Shown: piece after piece, positions 22,676-33,808 of the stretch
How positions within the stretch are numbered: the first letter of the stretch is position 1
Layout: each line of letters opens with the position of its first letter
DNA from: Neckera pumila
Lineage: Eukaryota > Streptophyta > Bryopsida > Hypnales > Neckeraceae
DNA length: 64,000 nt
Assembly: GCA_963969595.1 (NCBI GenBank)
Contig: OZ018408.1
Location: 12,521,823 to 12,585,822, forward strand
Reading direction: 5' to 3'
Made by a program: the position numbers and the translations under genes
Notes under the pieces: generated by a model
Database searches by the model: none
Told to the model about the DNA's origin: nothing
Seen by the model: only the letters and a program-made list of their open reading frames with translations

Positions 22676-22947
22676 TCCCAAGACCCCTGACTGGTCATCA
22701 TGACCTTTTCCGGTCCGATTCATATCAATCCGGTTCAACCCTAATCCAATCCAAGTTAAGTTTCGGATGTGATTCCGCTCCTGAGTACTAATACTCTGAC
22801 CGGATCAAATCTAGTTTACCCCTTATTGCATTAGCATTGTCTACCTTCAGTCTTCTTTTGCCTCCTAGCAAGATCCGGATCCTGATTAATCGTTTCCGTT
22901 CCAACTTTTAGGTAAGCAAGGGAAAACCAAAAATTTTGGTTGCGACA

Positions 22948-23360
22948 GTTGGAAACTTTGAGTGAGGTTCTCTCCATGAATTAATCCCCAAAGTTTCAAG
23001 ACCATATTCACCAAAACCACTCCAAAATTGCCATTTTGAATGCAAAAAGCTATAATGAGACAAAAGCTATTAATTTGCATATCCAACTTTACATTAGACT
23101 TGAATGAGAGTGTGGACTAATTTTTAATTTTGGTGGATGAAGTTTTTGTGATTCAACAAAAAATGATAATGAACTTCAAAAACCATATCTATAAGAAAAT
23201 TCCAATTAGGACATGATCACTTTGATGAGAGAGAAAAGACAAGTCACCTATCATTTTATTTTTTGACATTCTCTTTTGGAGCATTAGAGGAGATTTGAGG
23301 CCTCTAGAAGAGTGCAAATTATCTTGCATTCCTAGATTGCAGATGACTGCTGGCTAATAT
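22948..23360. other. no feature recognised
   Basis: AT-rich, with a stretch near 22980-23040 (CCAAAGTTTC, ACCAAAACCACTCCAAAATTGCC) reminiscent of an end of the TTAA-type elements but without clear borders. Confidence 0.35.
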
Positions 23361-23513
23361 CACTACAAAAAAAGAGGGGTATAAATGACTTGTCCACAAT
23401 GACTGCACCGACAAGAATGACTGCAAAATAGTCATTATGTAGTCATTTTGCAATCATTCTTGTCGGTGCAATCATTGTAGACAAGTCATTTATACCCTTC
23501 TTTTTTTGTAGTG
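23361..23513. mobile_element. CACTA-type foldback MITE (153 bp) with TAT duplication
   Basis: It starts CACTACAAAAAAAGAG and ends in the inverted complement TTTTTTTGTAGTG. Arms of about 70 bp pair almost fully, including AATGACTTGTCCACAATGAC. TAT directly precedes and follows it, giving the 3-bp target duplication of the CACTA (En/Spm) superfamily. Confidence 0.85.
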
Positions 23514-24410
23514 TATGGTTAAGACCGTGCCACGTCATTTTTGAAAAAAAAATGCTTAAAATGATATTTGGAAAAAAAATTTTGACCGCTCGTACCGCTG
23601 TTCACAAAATCGGGCCAAATTGGAGAACGGGCCTAAAACAACCCTCCAAAGGCCCCAAATTCCCTCTAATGATAATAACTTTGCATACGCACTTATAGAG
23701 AAAGAGAGGGAGATTTTGTAGCTTCTTCTATAATTTCATTCTTCATTATCTAATTTCATTTTTGGCTTTTCATAGATGTTTGAAATATTAAATGTACAAA
23801 ATTTGTAATGATTAAAATATTAATTTTTATAATATTTTAAGGTTTAAATGACTTCAAGAAGACATTGCAATTTCTTTGTCTAGGGTTTCTAAAAATTGAA
23901 GCAAAAAAATTGAATTTTTTGGCTGTAATTCAATCTTGGGTTTTTTGGCACTTGAATAATTTAGAATTCTCAATTGAAAGAAAAAAATCACTTCATTACA
24001 TTGAATATTAGGCCAAATTATTAAAAATATTGTCCCCCTATTTCTACTTTTTTATACATTACAAAAAATTTCAGCCCTCCAGAGGATTGCTCTAGAGTGA
24101 CAAACCCAGCTATTTCAAAGCTTGGTCTGTCACTCTAGAAAAGTGCCACAGTGAATAGTAAGCTAAGCCAAATCTCGCTGAAACAATCAGATTTGGCGGG
24201 GTTTTTTTTTTAATATTCTTTAATTAAGATTATAATTATAATTATTAAATTAATTAATTAATTTATAAATAAATTTTAAACTCTTAAAACTCGATTTTAT
24301 GCGCCACTACCATTGCAATTTCAAGTGGGCAGGAATAGGGGGAAAATTATTTCCTAGCCCCCCAAAACCAAATTTCACTATATCTTTGAGAGCTTGAAAG
24401 TTCTCATTAT
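23514..24410. other. no gene recognised
   Basis: AT-rich. The stretch CTCTAGAGTGACAAACCCAGC..AAGCTTGGTCTGTCACTCTAGA at about 24090-24140 forms a short imperfect hairpin. No coding remnant or element border was recognised. Confidence 0.35.
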
Positions 24411-24997
24411 TTAACCCCTGTCCCTTCAAAAGCCCATTGTCTCTTCAAAGGATAATGGGATTTTGGGTAGGTACCTACGGGATGAATTTTTGTCATGATT
24501 TTTTGAAGCTTTTTTTGAAGATAGAAAAACTGCTAAACTCTGTGGGACTATAATTTTTTTTTCAATCAGTGCTTGGAACAAAAGTTATGCTCAAATAAGC
24601 TCAAAACAGCCTTTAGAGGGCAGGAAAAAAAAACTGCAATTTTTTTTATTAAAATTTTTTTTTCCCTTATATATTAAATACTTGTCAATTTAGAAAGCTC
24701 TGATTCATTTTGTTTGGATTTTTCATGCGAAAGTTATGGACAATCTTGTTTTGGGGGCACTTAAAGCATCTTCCTGAAAAAAATAACTTGTAGGATTCAT
24801 TTCTGAATGCATTCTTACAATTTTTCAAGAAAAACTTCTATAGGGTTTAGTTTTTTTGCTAGAACAATCTCACCATTGGGATTAGTGCATTTTAATTCCA
24901 TATAAAATCATCTTTTAATTTTATTACTTTTTGCTATAGAATTGGCAGTTTTGGGTGATTTTTGGTAGGAAAAAAGCCCTGGGTCTTTAGAGATTAA
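24411..24997 (-). mobile_element. TTAA-type element, family G copy 1 (587 bp)
   Basis: The left end TTAACCCCTGTCCCTTC continues AAAAGCCCATTGTC; the right end is GGGTCTTTAGAGATTAA. Both ends match family G at 30166-31278 in reverse, including the GGCAGTTTTGGGTGATTTT stretch at the right. TTAA is present at both borders. It is non-coding and shorter than the other members. Confidence 0.7.
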
Positions 24998-25225
24998 AGA
25001 CTTGTTATGCAAAACATATACAAGAAGGAAATGAAAATTAAATGGTCAATAGATCTAAAATGAAATTGAAACATGTCAATTCTAATGGTGATATTGTTGT
25101 AGCATGTAATCTACACTCCATGAATGTTTTTGTTTGAAAAAATTGAAAATTAATAATTGAATTTGGAAACAGGCTGCCTGAAATCCATTTTGTCTTCTAA
25201 GGGGACAATGGGACTTTAGGGGTTA
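24998..25225. mobile_element. orphan right end of a TTAA-type element
   Basis: Ends GGGACAATGGGACTTTAGGGGTTAA at about 25200-25225, the typical family-G outer end. No matching left end was found. It may be the right part of an older element split by the insertion at 24411. Confidence 0.45.
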
Positions 25226-25294
25226 AGCCATTGGATCATGTTACCAAGTTTGAAGCAATCATGGAACCTCTTTAAAGTCTCTGATGATCTATCT

Positions 25295-26869
25295 TTAATC
25301 CCTAAATGCTCAAGGCACCAAATTTTGGTGTCAACAATACTTTGAGGTTAACCCCAAAGGACCAAACGGCGTTTTTTGGCAACATAGTGATTTTGGGCAG
25401 CTCATTACAAATAGAAATTTTATTCTTTTCTTTGAAAATTCCACACAATGTGTGCCTGAGGAGTAGCTTTAAGGCCCAGCAATTTTCAAAACTTTTGACT
25501 ACATGGTTAAAAAGTTATTGGATGATACGTCATTTTCAACAATCGGCAGGCAGCTCAAAATTTTTTTGAAAAATCATTTTTAAAAAAAATAAAAATTTGA
25601 AATTGGTTCTTTAGATTTATATACTTGCGTAAAGCGTTGAATTATTCCATTTTGATTTATGAGATAAAAATTATGAGGTGTTCTAGTTTGCAGGCAGTTA
25701 TGGATTCCCTACTCTAAAATAAACTTTGAAGTCTCTTTATTTAATTCAATTTTTAATATTTTTTGAAAAAAATAAAAGCATAGGATGTATATTGTTTATT
25801 GCAACATTACAACCATTGGAATTGACATTTTTTTATTCCATAATTAAATTCTCCACAATTTCGTGTTTTGAATCATTCTCAACTTCTTTCTACAGCCTAT
25901 TTTTTTCCTATATGTTGTACAATTCCAAATGATCTGAATCTTTTCAAGCACGTAGCTAACTTTCTTTGAAGACTGAATCCAAGGAGTAACTACCATTTTG
26001 GACATTTTTTCATTTAAATGTGACCTTGTGAAGTGCAGCTGCCTAGGTTTCTACAGGGCCAAAAAAAGGATTTTTTGTCAATTCAAATGCTAATATCTTG
26101 CAATCTACAAGGTGGAAAATTCTGAAATTTTTCCTACATATTCTCAAACAAATTTACTACAAGATCCTATGGTTATATGTATCCAAAAATGTTTTTTTTA
26201 TTTTAAATTTGATACTTGTACTAGAAATGGCAGTTTGGGAGTGCTTTGGTAAAAACATAGTCTCCAACCTTTAGGGGTTAAATAAAACCTAACCAAAATG
26301 CTATTTTTAGTAGTTCATATTTTTGTGAATTTTTTCTTGAAGTCTAGTTTTAGCATCAAAAATCCGATTTTGAAAATAATTGATTACAATTTTTCTATTC
26401 AAGATTTTGTGCAAGGATCCCCATTGCAATCTTGACTTTCCCTAAAGTTATGGGCTCTTGAAAATGAGCCTCAAATATACTTGATCTTGAAAAAAAATCA
26501 CATTAGAAATTCATTTAAGAAAATTGTAGAGTAGATTTTGAGAAGCCATAAATTGATTGGAGTTATGCATCTTAGGCCCTTCAACCTCATATCTTTTTTG
26601 GTGATCAATTTTTCAAATGTGATATGCAAAAAGAGAATTGAAAGATTTTTGTAGTTTTAACACCCTCATGGTCAAACATTATAATCTTTTGATCCATAAG
26701 TAATTTTTTTGTGTTTTCTTTTCCTATGTGATTTCTAACATGTCAAGTTTGAATTTGTACGGTTACAATTCCGAAGAAATTGGCACAACTAATCAAAATG
26801 TTGACTTTTTGTTCAAATTAGAGCAAAAACCTAGAGGCTCAAAACAGGCCTTGGGCATTTAGGGGTTAA
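25295..26869 (+). mobile_element. TTAA-type element Q, interrupted by copy C
   Basis: The left end TTAATCCCTAAATGCTCAAG matches its right end read on the other strand, TTAACCCCTAAATGCCCAAG. Removing the nested copy C leaves about 645 bp, close to other family-G elements. The pieces either side of C meet at one TTAA. Confidence 0.8.
25348..26281 (+). mobile_element. TTAA-flanked non-autonomous element, full copy C (934 bp), nested in Q
   Basis: It starts TTAACCCCAAAGGACCAAAC and ends ACCTTTAGGGGTTAA. Internal landmarks match B2 in order: TTTTGGGCAGCTCA, TTATGAGGTGTTCTAG, GACCTTGTGAAGTGCAGC and AGAAATGGCAGTTT. It lies inside element Q at a TTAA duplicated on both sides. Non-coding. Confidence 0.88.
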
Positions 26870-27247
26870 GAATGAATCATTACTGTAGTTTGCTGCAAAT
26901 GGTCCCCAGAGTATCAGAATCACGGCAAAGCTCTCGTTGCCTGTGCTATGAGATTTCCAAGGCTATTTCGCCAAAATCATAGGGCTCTTGTAAAGTCTTT
27001 ACAAGACCTGTTCTGGGTCTTGTTGTTATCCTTGTAGTATGCCTGTGATTGTGAGAACTGTCCCGCTTGGTATTAGAGGCAGTTTAAAAATGAAGTTGGT
27101 TTCCAGCTGGCCGGTGTCCGGTATGGGTGAAGCCAGTAGTATAAGATTAGAAAATGACTCAATCTATCTCCACTGAAAGAGGTTGACACTGTTGCTGTAA
27201 AGTCAATTTTGATGCAGCAGCAATGGAGGTGATAGAGAGCCTCCATC
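26870..27247. other. no gene recognised
   Basis: Somewhat GC-richer than its surroundings and possibly an old genic piece (for example GGCCGGTGTCCGGTATGGGTG near 27110), but no frame or splice pattern was convincing. Confidence 0.3.
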
Positions 27248-27399
27248 GTAACTCAGCCTATGACAGGCCAAGTTTGGGCCAGCCTAATGCAAGCCAGAAA
27301 TTTCTTCAGTTGTATAGGTGACTTGTGAAATGTACTTCACAAGAAATTTCTGGCCTGCAGTAGGCTAGCCCAAACTTGGCTTGTCATAGGCTGAGTTAC
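27248..27399. mobile_element. foldback MITE (152 bp)
   Basis: Arms GTAACTCAGCCTATGACAGG and, on the other strand, GTAACTCAGCCTATGACAAG pair, continuing through CCAAGTTTGGGC. The arms extend to GCCAGAAATTTCTT near the centre. No clear target duplication was seen. Confidence 0.75.
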
Positions 27400-27532
27400 C
27401 TTAGTTGTCGAGATTCAGATGGTCATATTAACTTTGTCTCTGCAATCTCTAACGTGGTTATTTATTAGAGCTCTTCAAGAAGTTGCATAGGATCTGGCTA
27501 AAAGTAGAAGGATCCTAAAACGTGGGGGAAGT

Positions 27533-28267
27533 GGGTGATTGCAAGAAGGACCGGTACTATTTTTTGTCACAATTGAAGTGATGGACTTGTCATCAGCTTT
27601 AACTTTGAAATATGAACCTGATTAGGTTGGAATTTTTATGGAAGATGGCTAACTTGGCAATATTATGATTCCTTATTTTTCGGAAGTTTTCAAAAATTAT
27701 TTGATATTTAAATTTAAATTTAGCTAATTTGTCACATTTTGCGGTTTAGGATATTTTAGTACTGGGAGTATTCAAAATTAATGATCTAGAGCTGAAATTT
27801 CTGTGGTCTATTCCCATAGTAAAAAGTCATATTTCTACCAAAGGGAATTTGAAAATATTTTATTTTATGTCTTCCACATGTGTGCTACAGGGCTCCTTTG
27901 CGTGTGCATTTCTAAACATCGAAGATGGTTAAAAGATCATCCTTTTGGTGAAATCTCTTCATTGTAAAGCTCTGCCAAATTTCCGAATTTTTTGTTTTTA
28001 AAAGAAAAAAAAATTCTATTTTTTACAAATTAAAAGGTGAAAGTACCTATTTTCATGAAATTTTCCACTTTTCTAGTTTTCGTACTTAGAAAAATTTTCT
28101 ATGCTTTTCTTTCAAAGGGTACCTTCTTCTTAAAGGTGTATACATTAAGTATATTTTTCACATTTTTTAAAAAATTTCACATTTTTCTATTTATATAGCA
28201 CTCCCGGGGAAAAAAGGAGTACTGTGAACAACGCTAAAAAACGGGTCGGTCTTTCTGGCAACCACCC
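27533..28267. mobile_element. family N element, copy 0 (735 bp)
   Basis: Left end is GGGTGATTGCAAGAAG. The right end is degraded: GGGTGGTTGCCAGAAAG on the other strand. Size and parts of the body (TTTTCTATGCTTTTC and TGTATACATTAAG near 28100-28150) match N2 at 33121. Non-coding. Confidence 0.6.
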
Positions 28268-28739
28268 AAGTGGCCACACTTGTTCAGCACCACCAGGTCT
28301 GTCGCATTCCCCAAGTGCCTGGTGCATTAAAGAGTAATCATATCAGTATCACTCATAAGCTAAATATTATATAAAATCATTTGATCAAATGTCCATTGAT
28401 AACTACGGTGTTTGGAAAAAACAATTGGAAACACTTCTGATTAACAAACAGAAAGATAATTCCAACAAGGTCACTTACAGCTTTAACTTGAGGGCCAAAC
28501 CTAGACTAGTGACTTGATCCTTTTCACCCCATATTACCAAACTCTTCTCCTGATGACGCAACAGAGCATATGATTAGGTGCGAAATTTGTCATACAATTA
28601 AGTATACAACCTCATTTTGGGTTAGGTTCAAAGCCTCCGTACATATATGCATGGTCGATTATGGAATACTTTGCTAAGGCTTTACTGCAAGAGATGTGCT
28701 GTATACATTACCCACTTAAGTACAAGAGAAAGGGGTATA

Positions 28740-28882
28740 TTTAGTATAGTCCTAGTAGTATAATCCTATAAGTATTGACTTTTAAAAAAGCTTTAGTAAA
28801 ATTTTAATGAAAACACATGTATTTTCAGTAAAATTTTACAAAAAATCTCCTAAAGAGGTCATTACTAATAGGACTATACTTA
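28740..28882. mobile_element. PIF/Harbinger (Tourist)-like MITE with TTA duplication
   Basis: Ends GTATAGTCCTAGTAGTA and, on the other strand, GTATAGTCCTATTAGTA are inverted repeats. TTA lies at both borders, the 3-bp target expected for PIF/Harbinger. The next TTAA-type element starts exactly at its right border. Confidence 0.7.
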
Positions 28883-29987
28883 ACCCCTAAAGGTTTTTTA
28901 CTATGTTTTCACCAAAACCGCTCCAAAACTGCCATTTCTATTACAAGTACCAAATATTAGAAAAAAAACATTTTTGAACACATGTAACCATAGGATCTTG
29001 TAGTACACTGGTTTAAGAAGATGTGGGAAAAACTTCAAAATTTTCCACCATGTAGATTGCAAGATAATAGCATTTGAACTGACAAAAATCCATTTTTAAT
29101 CACTGCAAAAATCCAGGCAGCTGCCCTTCACAAGGTCACATCACTAGAAGAAATCCATGTTGGTCTAAACCAAAAATGTGGGCTGAAATTTGTTGACAAC
29201 CATATTTCCAACGCTGAAATCCCAGAATTTTGCATTGGAAACATGGTTCTCAACAAATTTCAGCCCACATTTTTGGTTTAGACCAACGCGGGTTTCTTCT
29301 AGTGCATTTGTATGAAAAAAAGTCCAAAATGGTGGTTACTCTTAGGATTCATTCTTCAAGGTAAGTTGGCTACGTGCTTGAAATTTTCAGGTCATTTTGA
29401 ATTGTACAACATATAGGAAAAAAATACCAAGTAGGAAGTGCTAGAGAATGACTCAAAATACTAAATTGTCAAGAATTTAATTATGGAATTGAAAAATGCT
29501 AATCCTAGTGGTCTTAATGTTGTTATAAACAATATACACCCAAAGTTTTTTGTTTTTTTCAAAAACATTGAAAATTGAATTAGATAAAGGACTTTAAAGT
29601 TTATTTTAGAGTATAGATTCCATAACTACCCTCAAACTAAAACTCCTCATAACTTTTGATTTGTTAATCCAAATGGAATGATTCAAAGCTTTCCACGTAT
29701 ACATAAATCTTTAAAATCAATTTCAAATTTTAATATTTCAAAAAAGTATTTTTTAAAGAATTTTTTTGAGCTGCCCGGGCTGCCCGCCAAACGTGGAAAA
29801 TTATATATCATGCAATAACTTTTTACCCATAAAGTCAAAAATTATGAAAATTGTTGGGCCTTGAAGCTACTCTTTGGGCACATCTTGTGTGAAATTTCAA
29901 AGAAAAAAAATTAAAATTTCCATTTGTAGTGAGCTGCCCAAAATTGCTATGCTGCCAAAAAATGGTGTTTGGTCCTGTAGGGGTTAA
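28880..29987 (-). mobile_element. TTAA-flanked non-autonomous element, full copy D (1108 bp with insert)
   Basis: It begins TTAACCCCTAAAGGTTTT and ends GGTCCTGTAGGGGTTAA. Removing the nested 163-bp CACTA-type element and its 3-bp duplication leaves 942 bp, the size of B2. Orientation is the same as copy A. Non-coding. Confidence 0.88.
29142..29304. mobile_element. CACTA-type foldback MITE (163 bp), nested in copy D
   Basis: Ends CACTAGAAGAAA and TTTCTTCTAGTG are inverted; arms of about 65 bp pair, including GGTCTAAACCAAAAATGTGG. CAT lies directly on both sides. Other copies of the host element read ACATTTG at this place, the exact empty site. Confidence 0.92.
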
Positions 29988-30165
29988 AACACCTTTTCAT
30001 CTTGTAGACAGTTCTTGTATCAAACAATTGATACAAGGTGTATTGTGTGATCAAAATTTAGCAAAGCTATTACTTCTATGTTTTTCTTCTGAATATTAAT
30101 CTTGGTTTGCCTCATCAATCTATTTTAGGTTGTAAGCATCTATTGAAGTGCCATTGTATGGAATA

Positions 30166-31278
30166 TTAACCCTTAAAGGCCCAAGGCCTTTTTTGTGCCA
30201 AAAATCACCCAAAACTGCCAATTTCTTAGCAAAGAGTGAAAAAAAAATTAAAAATGTTTTTTTTGCACATCTAACCATAGGATCTTACATCTAAATAATA
30301 TGAGAATGTGTGGAAAAAATTTCAAAATTTTTGACCTATACAGATTGCAAGATACCTACGTTTAAAGTGAAAAAAACAAATTTTCAGCACATTGTGGGAC
30401 TAATTTTTTGACTTTGAACATTTTTAACTTAAAATTTTTGCACTAAAGTAAAAGACCCCATTGCAGTCAGATTTAGAAGTGTGCCCTCATGCCATTGCTG
30501 AAATTTTTCAAGTTTTTTTCCACACAAAGATAAGTGTGAGAGATAGTGAGAACATTTGAAAATATAATTTTTGGACCAAGTATGAATTAGTTCTGTATTT
30601 TTGAAGTGATCAACCTATAGGGGTCTGTAGGCTACCTCATGACCAACAAAATCTGAATCCAATATGGTCATCTTCCTACCTAATGCAATCACAACATTTT
30701 CAAACATAGAAGACCTAAAAATTCAATTTTTACAAAGAATTTTGCACTAAAAAGTTGGAAGTACCTATTGAGGTCACCAATTACTCCATAACTACCATGT
30801 AAGGCATTGATTGTGGTCTAAAAAACCACAATGAGGTCATTAGATGTCCATCATGGGTCATTTGACCGCAATGGGGTGTTCTACCTTATAGAGTTTTGAG
30901 CTTTAAATGTATATAGTAGAAAATTGAGTTGAAAATAAGATCCATAACTTTTGCATAACAAATCCAAATGAAATTAATCAATGCTTTCCAAAATAGACAA
31001 AAATACAATCTATGAGAAAAAAAATACTTAAGAAAAAAGAAAAACGGCAAATTTTTTTTGCTACCCGAACTGCCTCATGTCCCCTATTTTGAGCTTATTT
31101 GATCATAACTTTTGTTCCCGGGCGCCAATTGTGAAAAAAAACTATATTCCCACAAAGCTAATTAGCTTTCCTACCTCCAAAAAAAAGTTTCAAAAAATCA
31201 AGAGAAAATTTCAATCCATAGGTACCTGCCCGAGAACGCATTTGTCCCTCGAAGGGACAATGGGCTTTTAGGGGTTAA
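30166..31278 (+). mobile_element. TTAA-type element, family G copy 2 (1113 bp with insert)
   Basis: Left end TTAACCCTTAAAGGCCCAAG and right end TTAACCCCTAAAAGCCCATTG (other strand). A family-H element (30444-30888) sits inside; without it the length is about 668 bp. The body matches 24411-24997 and 55888-56812, both in reverse. Non-coding. Confidence 0.82.
30444..30888. mobile_element. TA-flanked MITE, family H copy 2 (445 bp), nested in family G
   Basis: Ends TAAAGTAAAAGACCCCATT and (other strand) TAAGGTAGAACACCCCATT. The body is highly similar to 14946-15391, including ATATAATTTTTGGACCAAG and CTCCATAACTACCATG. TA at both borders. Confidence 0.78.
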
Positions 31279-31572
31279 GAACAACCAATTTTATTCTACC
31301 AAACAATATCAGTCATTAAAATAAGATCTCTAGCAAGTTACTTAGGACAAGATCTCTGAGTTGCAATCTGAAACATGTGAACATAACAAGTGCAGAATTT
31401 GATGCAAGTATGACCATTAATAACAATTGTGAAAGTGAATATGCGGCTGGCAAGTCTAAATAATGATTCACCTGTAAACATAAATAATATGGGGCATAGA
31501 GTGCAATTGACATGGAGCATGATAAAATGCAAGCATGGAGCTGAGTAAGGTTTGAAGAAGAAGAATTGTGAA
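31279..31572. other. no gene recognised
   Basis: Sequence between family G and a purine-rich minisatellite. Minus-strand reading frames here extend into the repeat and are artefacts of it. Confidence 0.4.
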
Positions 31573-31664
31573 GATCGAAGAAGAAGAGGTGGGAAGATCG
31601 AAGAAGAAGAGGTGGGAAGATCGAAGAAGAAGAGGTGGGAAGATCGAAGCAAGAATAGAAGGCA
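31573..31664. repeat. minisatellite with 23-bp purine-rich unit, about four copies
   Basis: GATCGAAGAAGAAGAGGTGG units start at 31573, 31596, 31619 and 31642, an exact 23-bp period. Read on the minus strand they give overlapping Ser/Phe-rich frames in all phases, which are not genes. Confidence 0.9.
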
Positions 31665-31711
31665 CTCGATTGAAAGGCCAATTTACAGCGTTGAAGGTTC
31701 AACTTTCAAAG

Positions 31712-32105
31712 CCCTAAAGTAACCGGCCCATTTCCAACCATTTAAGCAATTACGCATATCTAGAATGCATTTTTTTGACTGCGGAATTTTTCCCGTGCAC
31801 GGAAATAGAGTTTGGAAAGATTGCATATTTTTCCAAAATTTTATTACAAAAACAGTAATTACTATGAATTTTTAGTGGAAGATTCTCTTCAATCTATAAT
31901 GGTGATATAGACCTTTCTATTTCCGACCATAGATTGATTGCAAAATTGACCAAGGGCTGGTTACAATATTGACTGCCTTGCAACCAATCATATGGCGCCA
32001 CAATTACTTCGGGAATTGAGGCGCAAATTCATGGAAAGACAACAGACTATACCACCCAAATAGAGGGGTGATTAGAAATGGGTCGACTACTTTAATTGCC
32101 TACTT
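31712..32105. repeat. segment L, copy 2 (of segmental duplication)
   Basis: Same orientation and content as 10090-10480, e.g. CATTTAAGCAATTACGCATA, AATTACTATGAATTTTTAG and GGTGATATAGACC. Non-coding. Confidence 0.75.
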
Positions 32106-32306
32106 GGTTCAACTTAGCCACACAATCTCACCCTTTAGTTGACCATTAATTTTAGGACTTTCAACTTAAATATTCTGAAAGATGCATGCCAAATTTGCAC
32201 ATATGATTGACATGTAAATCTTCTTAATCTAATTGCTTGGAAGATAGTACATTGTACCATAGGACAAATATCTAGGACAAATTAATTCCAAATGTGCTAC
32301 CACTAG

Positions 32307-33063
32307 GGGTGATTGCAAGAAACACTTGCCCTATTTTTTTTCCCCTTGCCTTTGGACGTGTGGTTTTTTGCTCATAACTTTTGCATCATTTATTTGTTTG
32401 GCTTGAAATTTGGAATGAAGGTACATGCAATAGTTGCAAACATTAAGTAATTTTTTTAATTTTTTTTAATTAATTCACTTCTTTTAACATACTCCCAATT
32501 GAATATCTACCTTAGCCATTTTGAAGGGGGTTTAGTCTTATTTTTTTACCCATAAATATGAACTTAAAGCCACAAATTGGACTTACCGGAGGTCTACTAA
32601 CATTACAAGGACTAATGATGAGTTTTTATAAAACAACAGCATGTCGGTTGCGCACATGGGGTCAAAGTGACCCTCCTTTGCCTCGTCCTTTGCGCGAAGG
32701 CTACAAAAGGGGAAAAATTTCCCTATATGGTTTTTTTAGTGCAATGCAAGCACAATCTTCTCTAGCAAAATGAGTTTTATAGAACTCTTTTGAATTCTTT
32801 TTTAATTAAAAAAATGAAAAAGTCCACAGATCCCTTTTCTGCTATTTTCTGCTCCCGGTGACTTTTGTAGTACTCCGCAATAGTTTAGAGTACTGCATAG
32901 TACTGAATTGACAATTTAGATTTGCAGGCATTGTGAAATCAGCTCTTAGATTTGCAGAGGTGCTGCTGACACGTAGTACAAGTAGTATTGCATAGTATTC
33001 CCAATCCTATGGCCAAAAATTGCGATTTTAAACAAAAAAACGTGAAGTGCTTCTTGCAATCAC
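32307..33063. mobile_element. family N element, copy 1 (about 757 bp)
   Basis: Left end GGGTGATTGCAAGAAACACT, right end on the other strand GTGATTGCAAGAAGCACTTC. It contains GCTCATAACTTTTGCATCA near its left, a landmark shared by other N copies. The target duplication could not be resolved. Confidence 0.7.
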
Positions 33064-33120
33064 TTCTAGTGTGACATTTGTATAGGATATTTGATAATGT
33101 CATTGAAGAGAAGGGCAAAT

Positions 33121-33764
33121 GGGTGATTGCAAGAAACTCTTGTACAATCTATGTCACATTTTGCATATCGATTTTTTTTTTGGCCATAATTTTTGCACTC
33201 TGCTCTAAATGACTCAAGCTTTATAGGTAAGGTATTCATGATAATTGCACACCTTATCTAATTTTTTGCAAATTTTCAAAAATATTTTATTGTCCAAAAA
33301 TAGTCCCCAATTTTATGTCACACTTGCCAATTTGGGAGGGATGAATGTAGAACTATTTTGTATCCAAAAAAACAAATTTGGAGTTGAAATTAAGAAGAAA
33401 TGGTCTTATAGTAGACTTGTAGATATTGTTTAGAGGAAATCTAAATGTAATTAGTTTTAGTGGTTCTTTTGGTGAATGATCATCTATAGAAAGTTGTTAC
33501 AAATGGCCAATTTTCTATCTTTTCCCAATTAAAACATCAAAATATCTATTTTCTTGAGATTTGTCACTTTTCTAGTTCTCCTACTTAGAGAATTTTTCAA
33601 TGCTTTTCCTTCAATGGTTACGTTCATTTTAAAGGTGTATACATGAACCATATTTTTTATATTGTTTAAAAATTGTTTTTCTAATTTTAAAGTACCCTAA
33701 GAAAATAAATATATGAATACTGTGAAAATACAACAAAATCTGCACGTATATCTTGCAATCACCC
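33121..33764. mobile_element. family N element, copy 2 (644 bp)
   Basis: GGGTGATTGCAAGAAACTC at the left pairs with GGGTGATTGCAAGATATAC read inward from the right. AAAT lies on both outer sides, possibly a 4-bp duplication. Its body aligns with 51411-52132 (GGCCATAATTTTTGCACTC, TCATAGGTAAGGTA-like words). Non-coding. Confidence 0.75.
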
Positions 33765-33808
33765 AAATTACAAATTAAAGAGATCTGGGTGCACTTAACT
33801 TACATACA

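Larger units (their letters stand above)
19696..22947 (-). mobile_element. 3.25-kb retroelement-like insertion (solo LTR or non-autonomous element)
   Basis: The ends are exact 9-bp inverted repeats, TGTCGCAAC at 19696 and GTTGCGACA at 22947, i.e. TG...CA termini as in LTRs. Flanking pentamers are GTTGA and GTTGG, one mismatch from a 5-bp duplication. The body is clearly GC-richer than both flanks and is oriented on the minus strand by a TATA box and a long decayed reading frame. No second internal copy of the ends was seen, nor any protease, reverse transcriptase or integrase. It could be one very long solo LTR carrying a reading frame, or a large non-autonomous retroelement. Confidence 0.6.

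Noticed and set aside
31316..31702. Ser/Phe-rich minus-strand frames
   Set aside because: They run through a 23-bp minisatellite and carry the same repeat in several phases.
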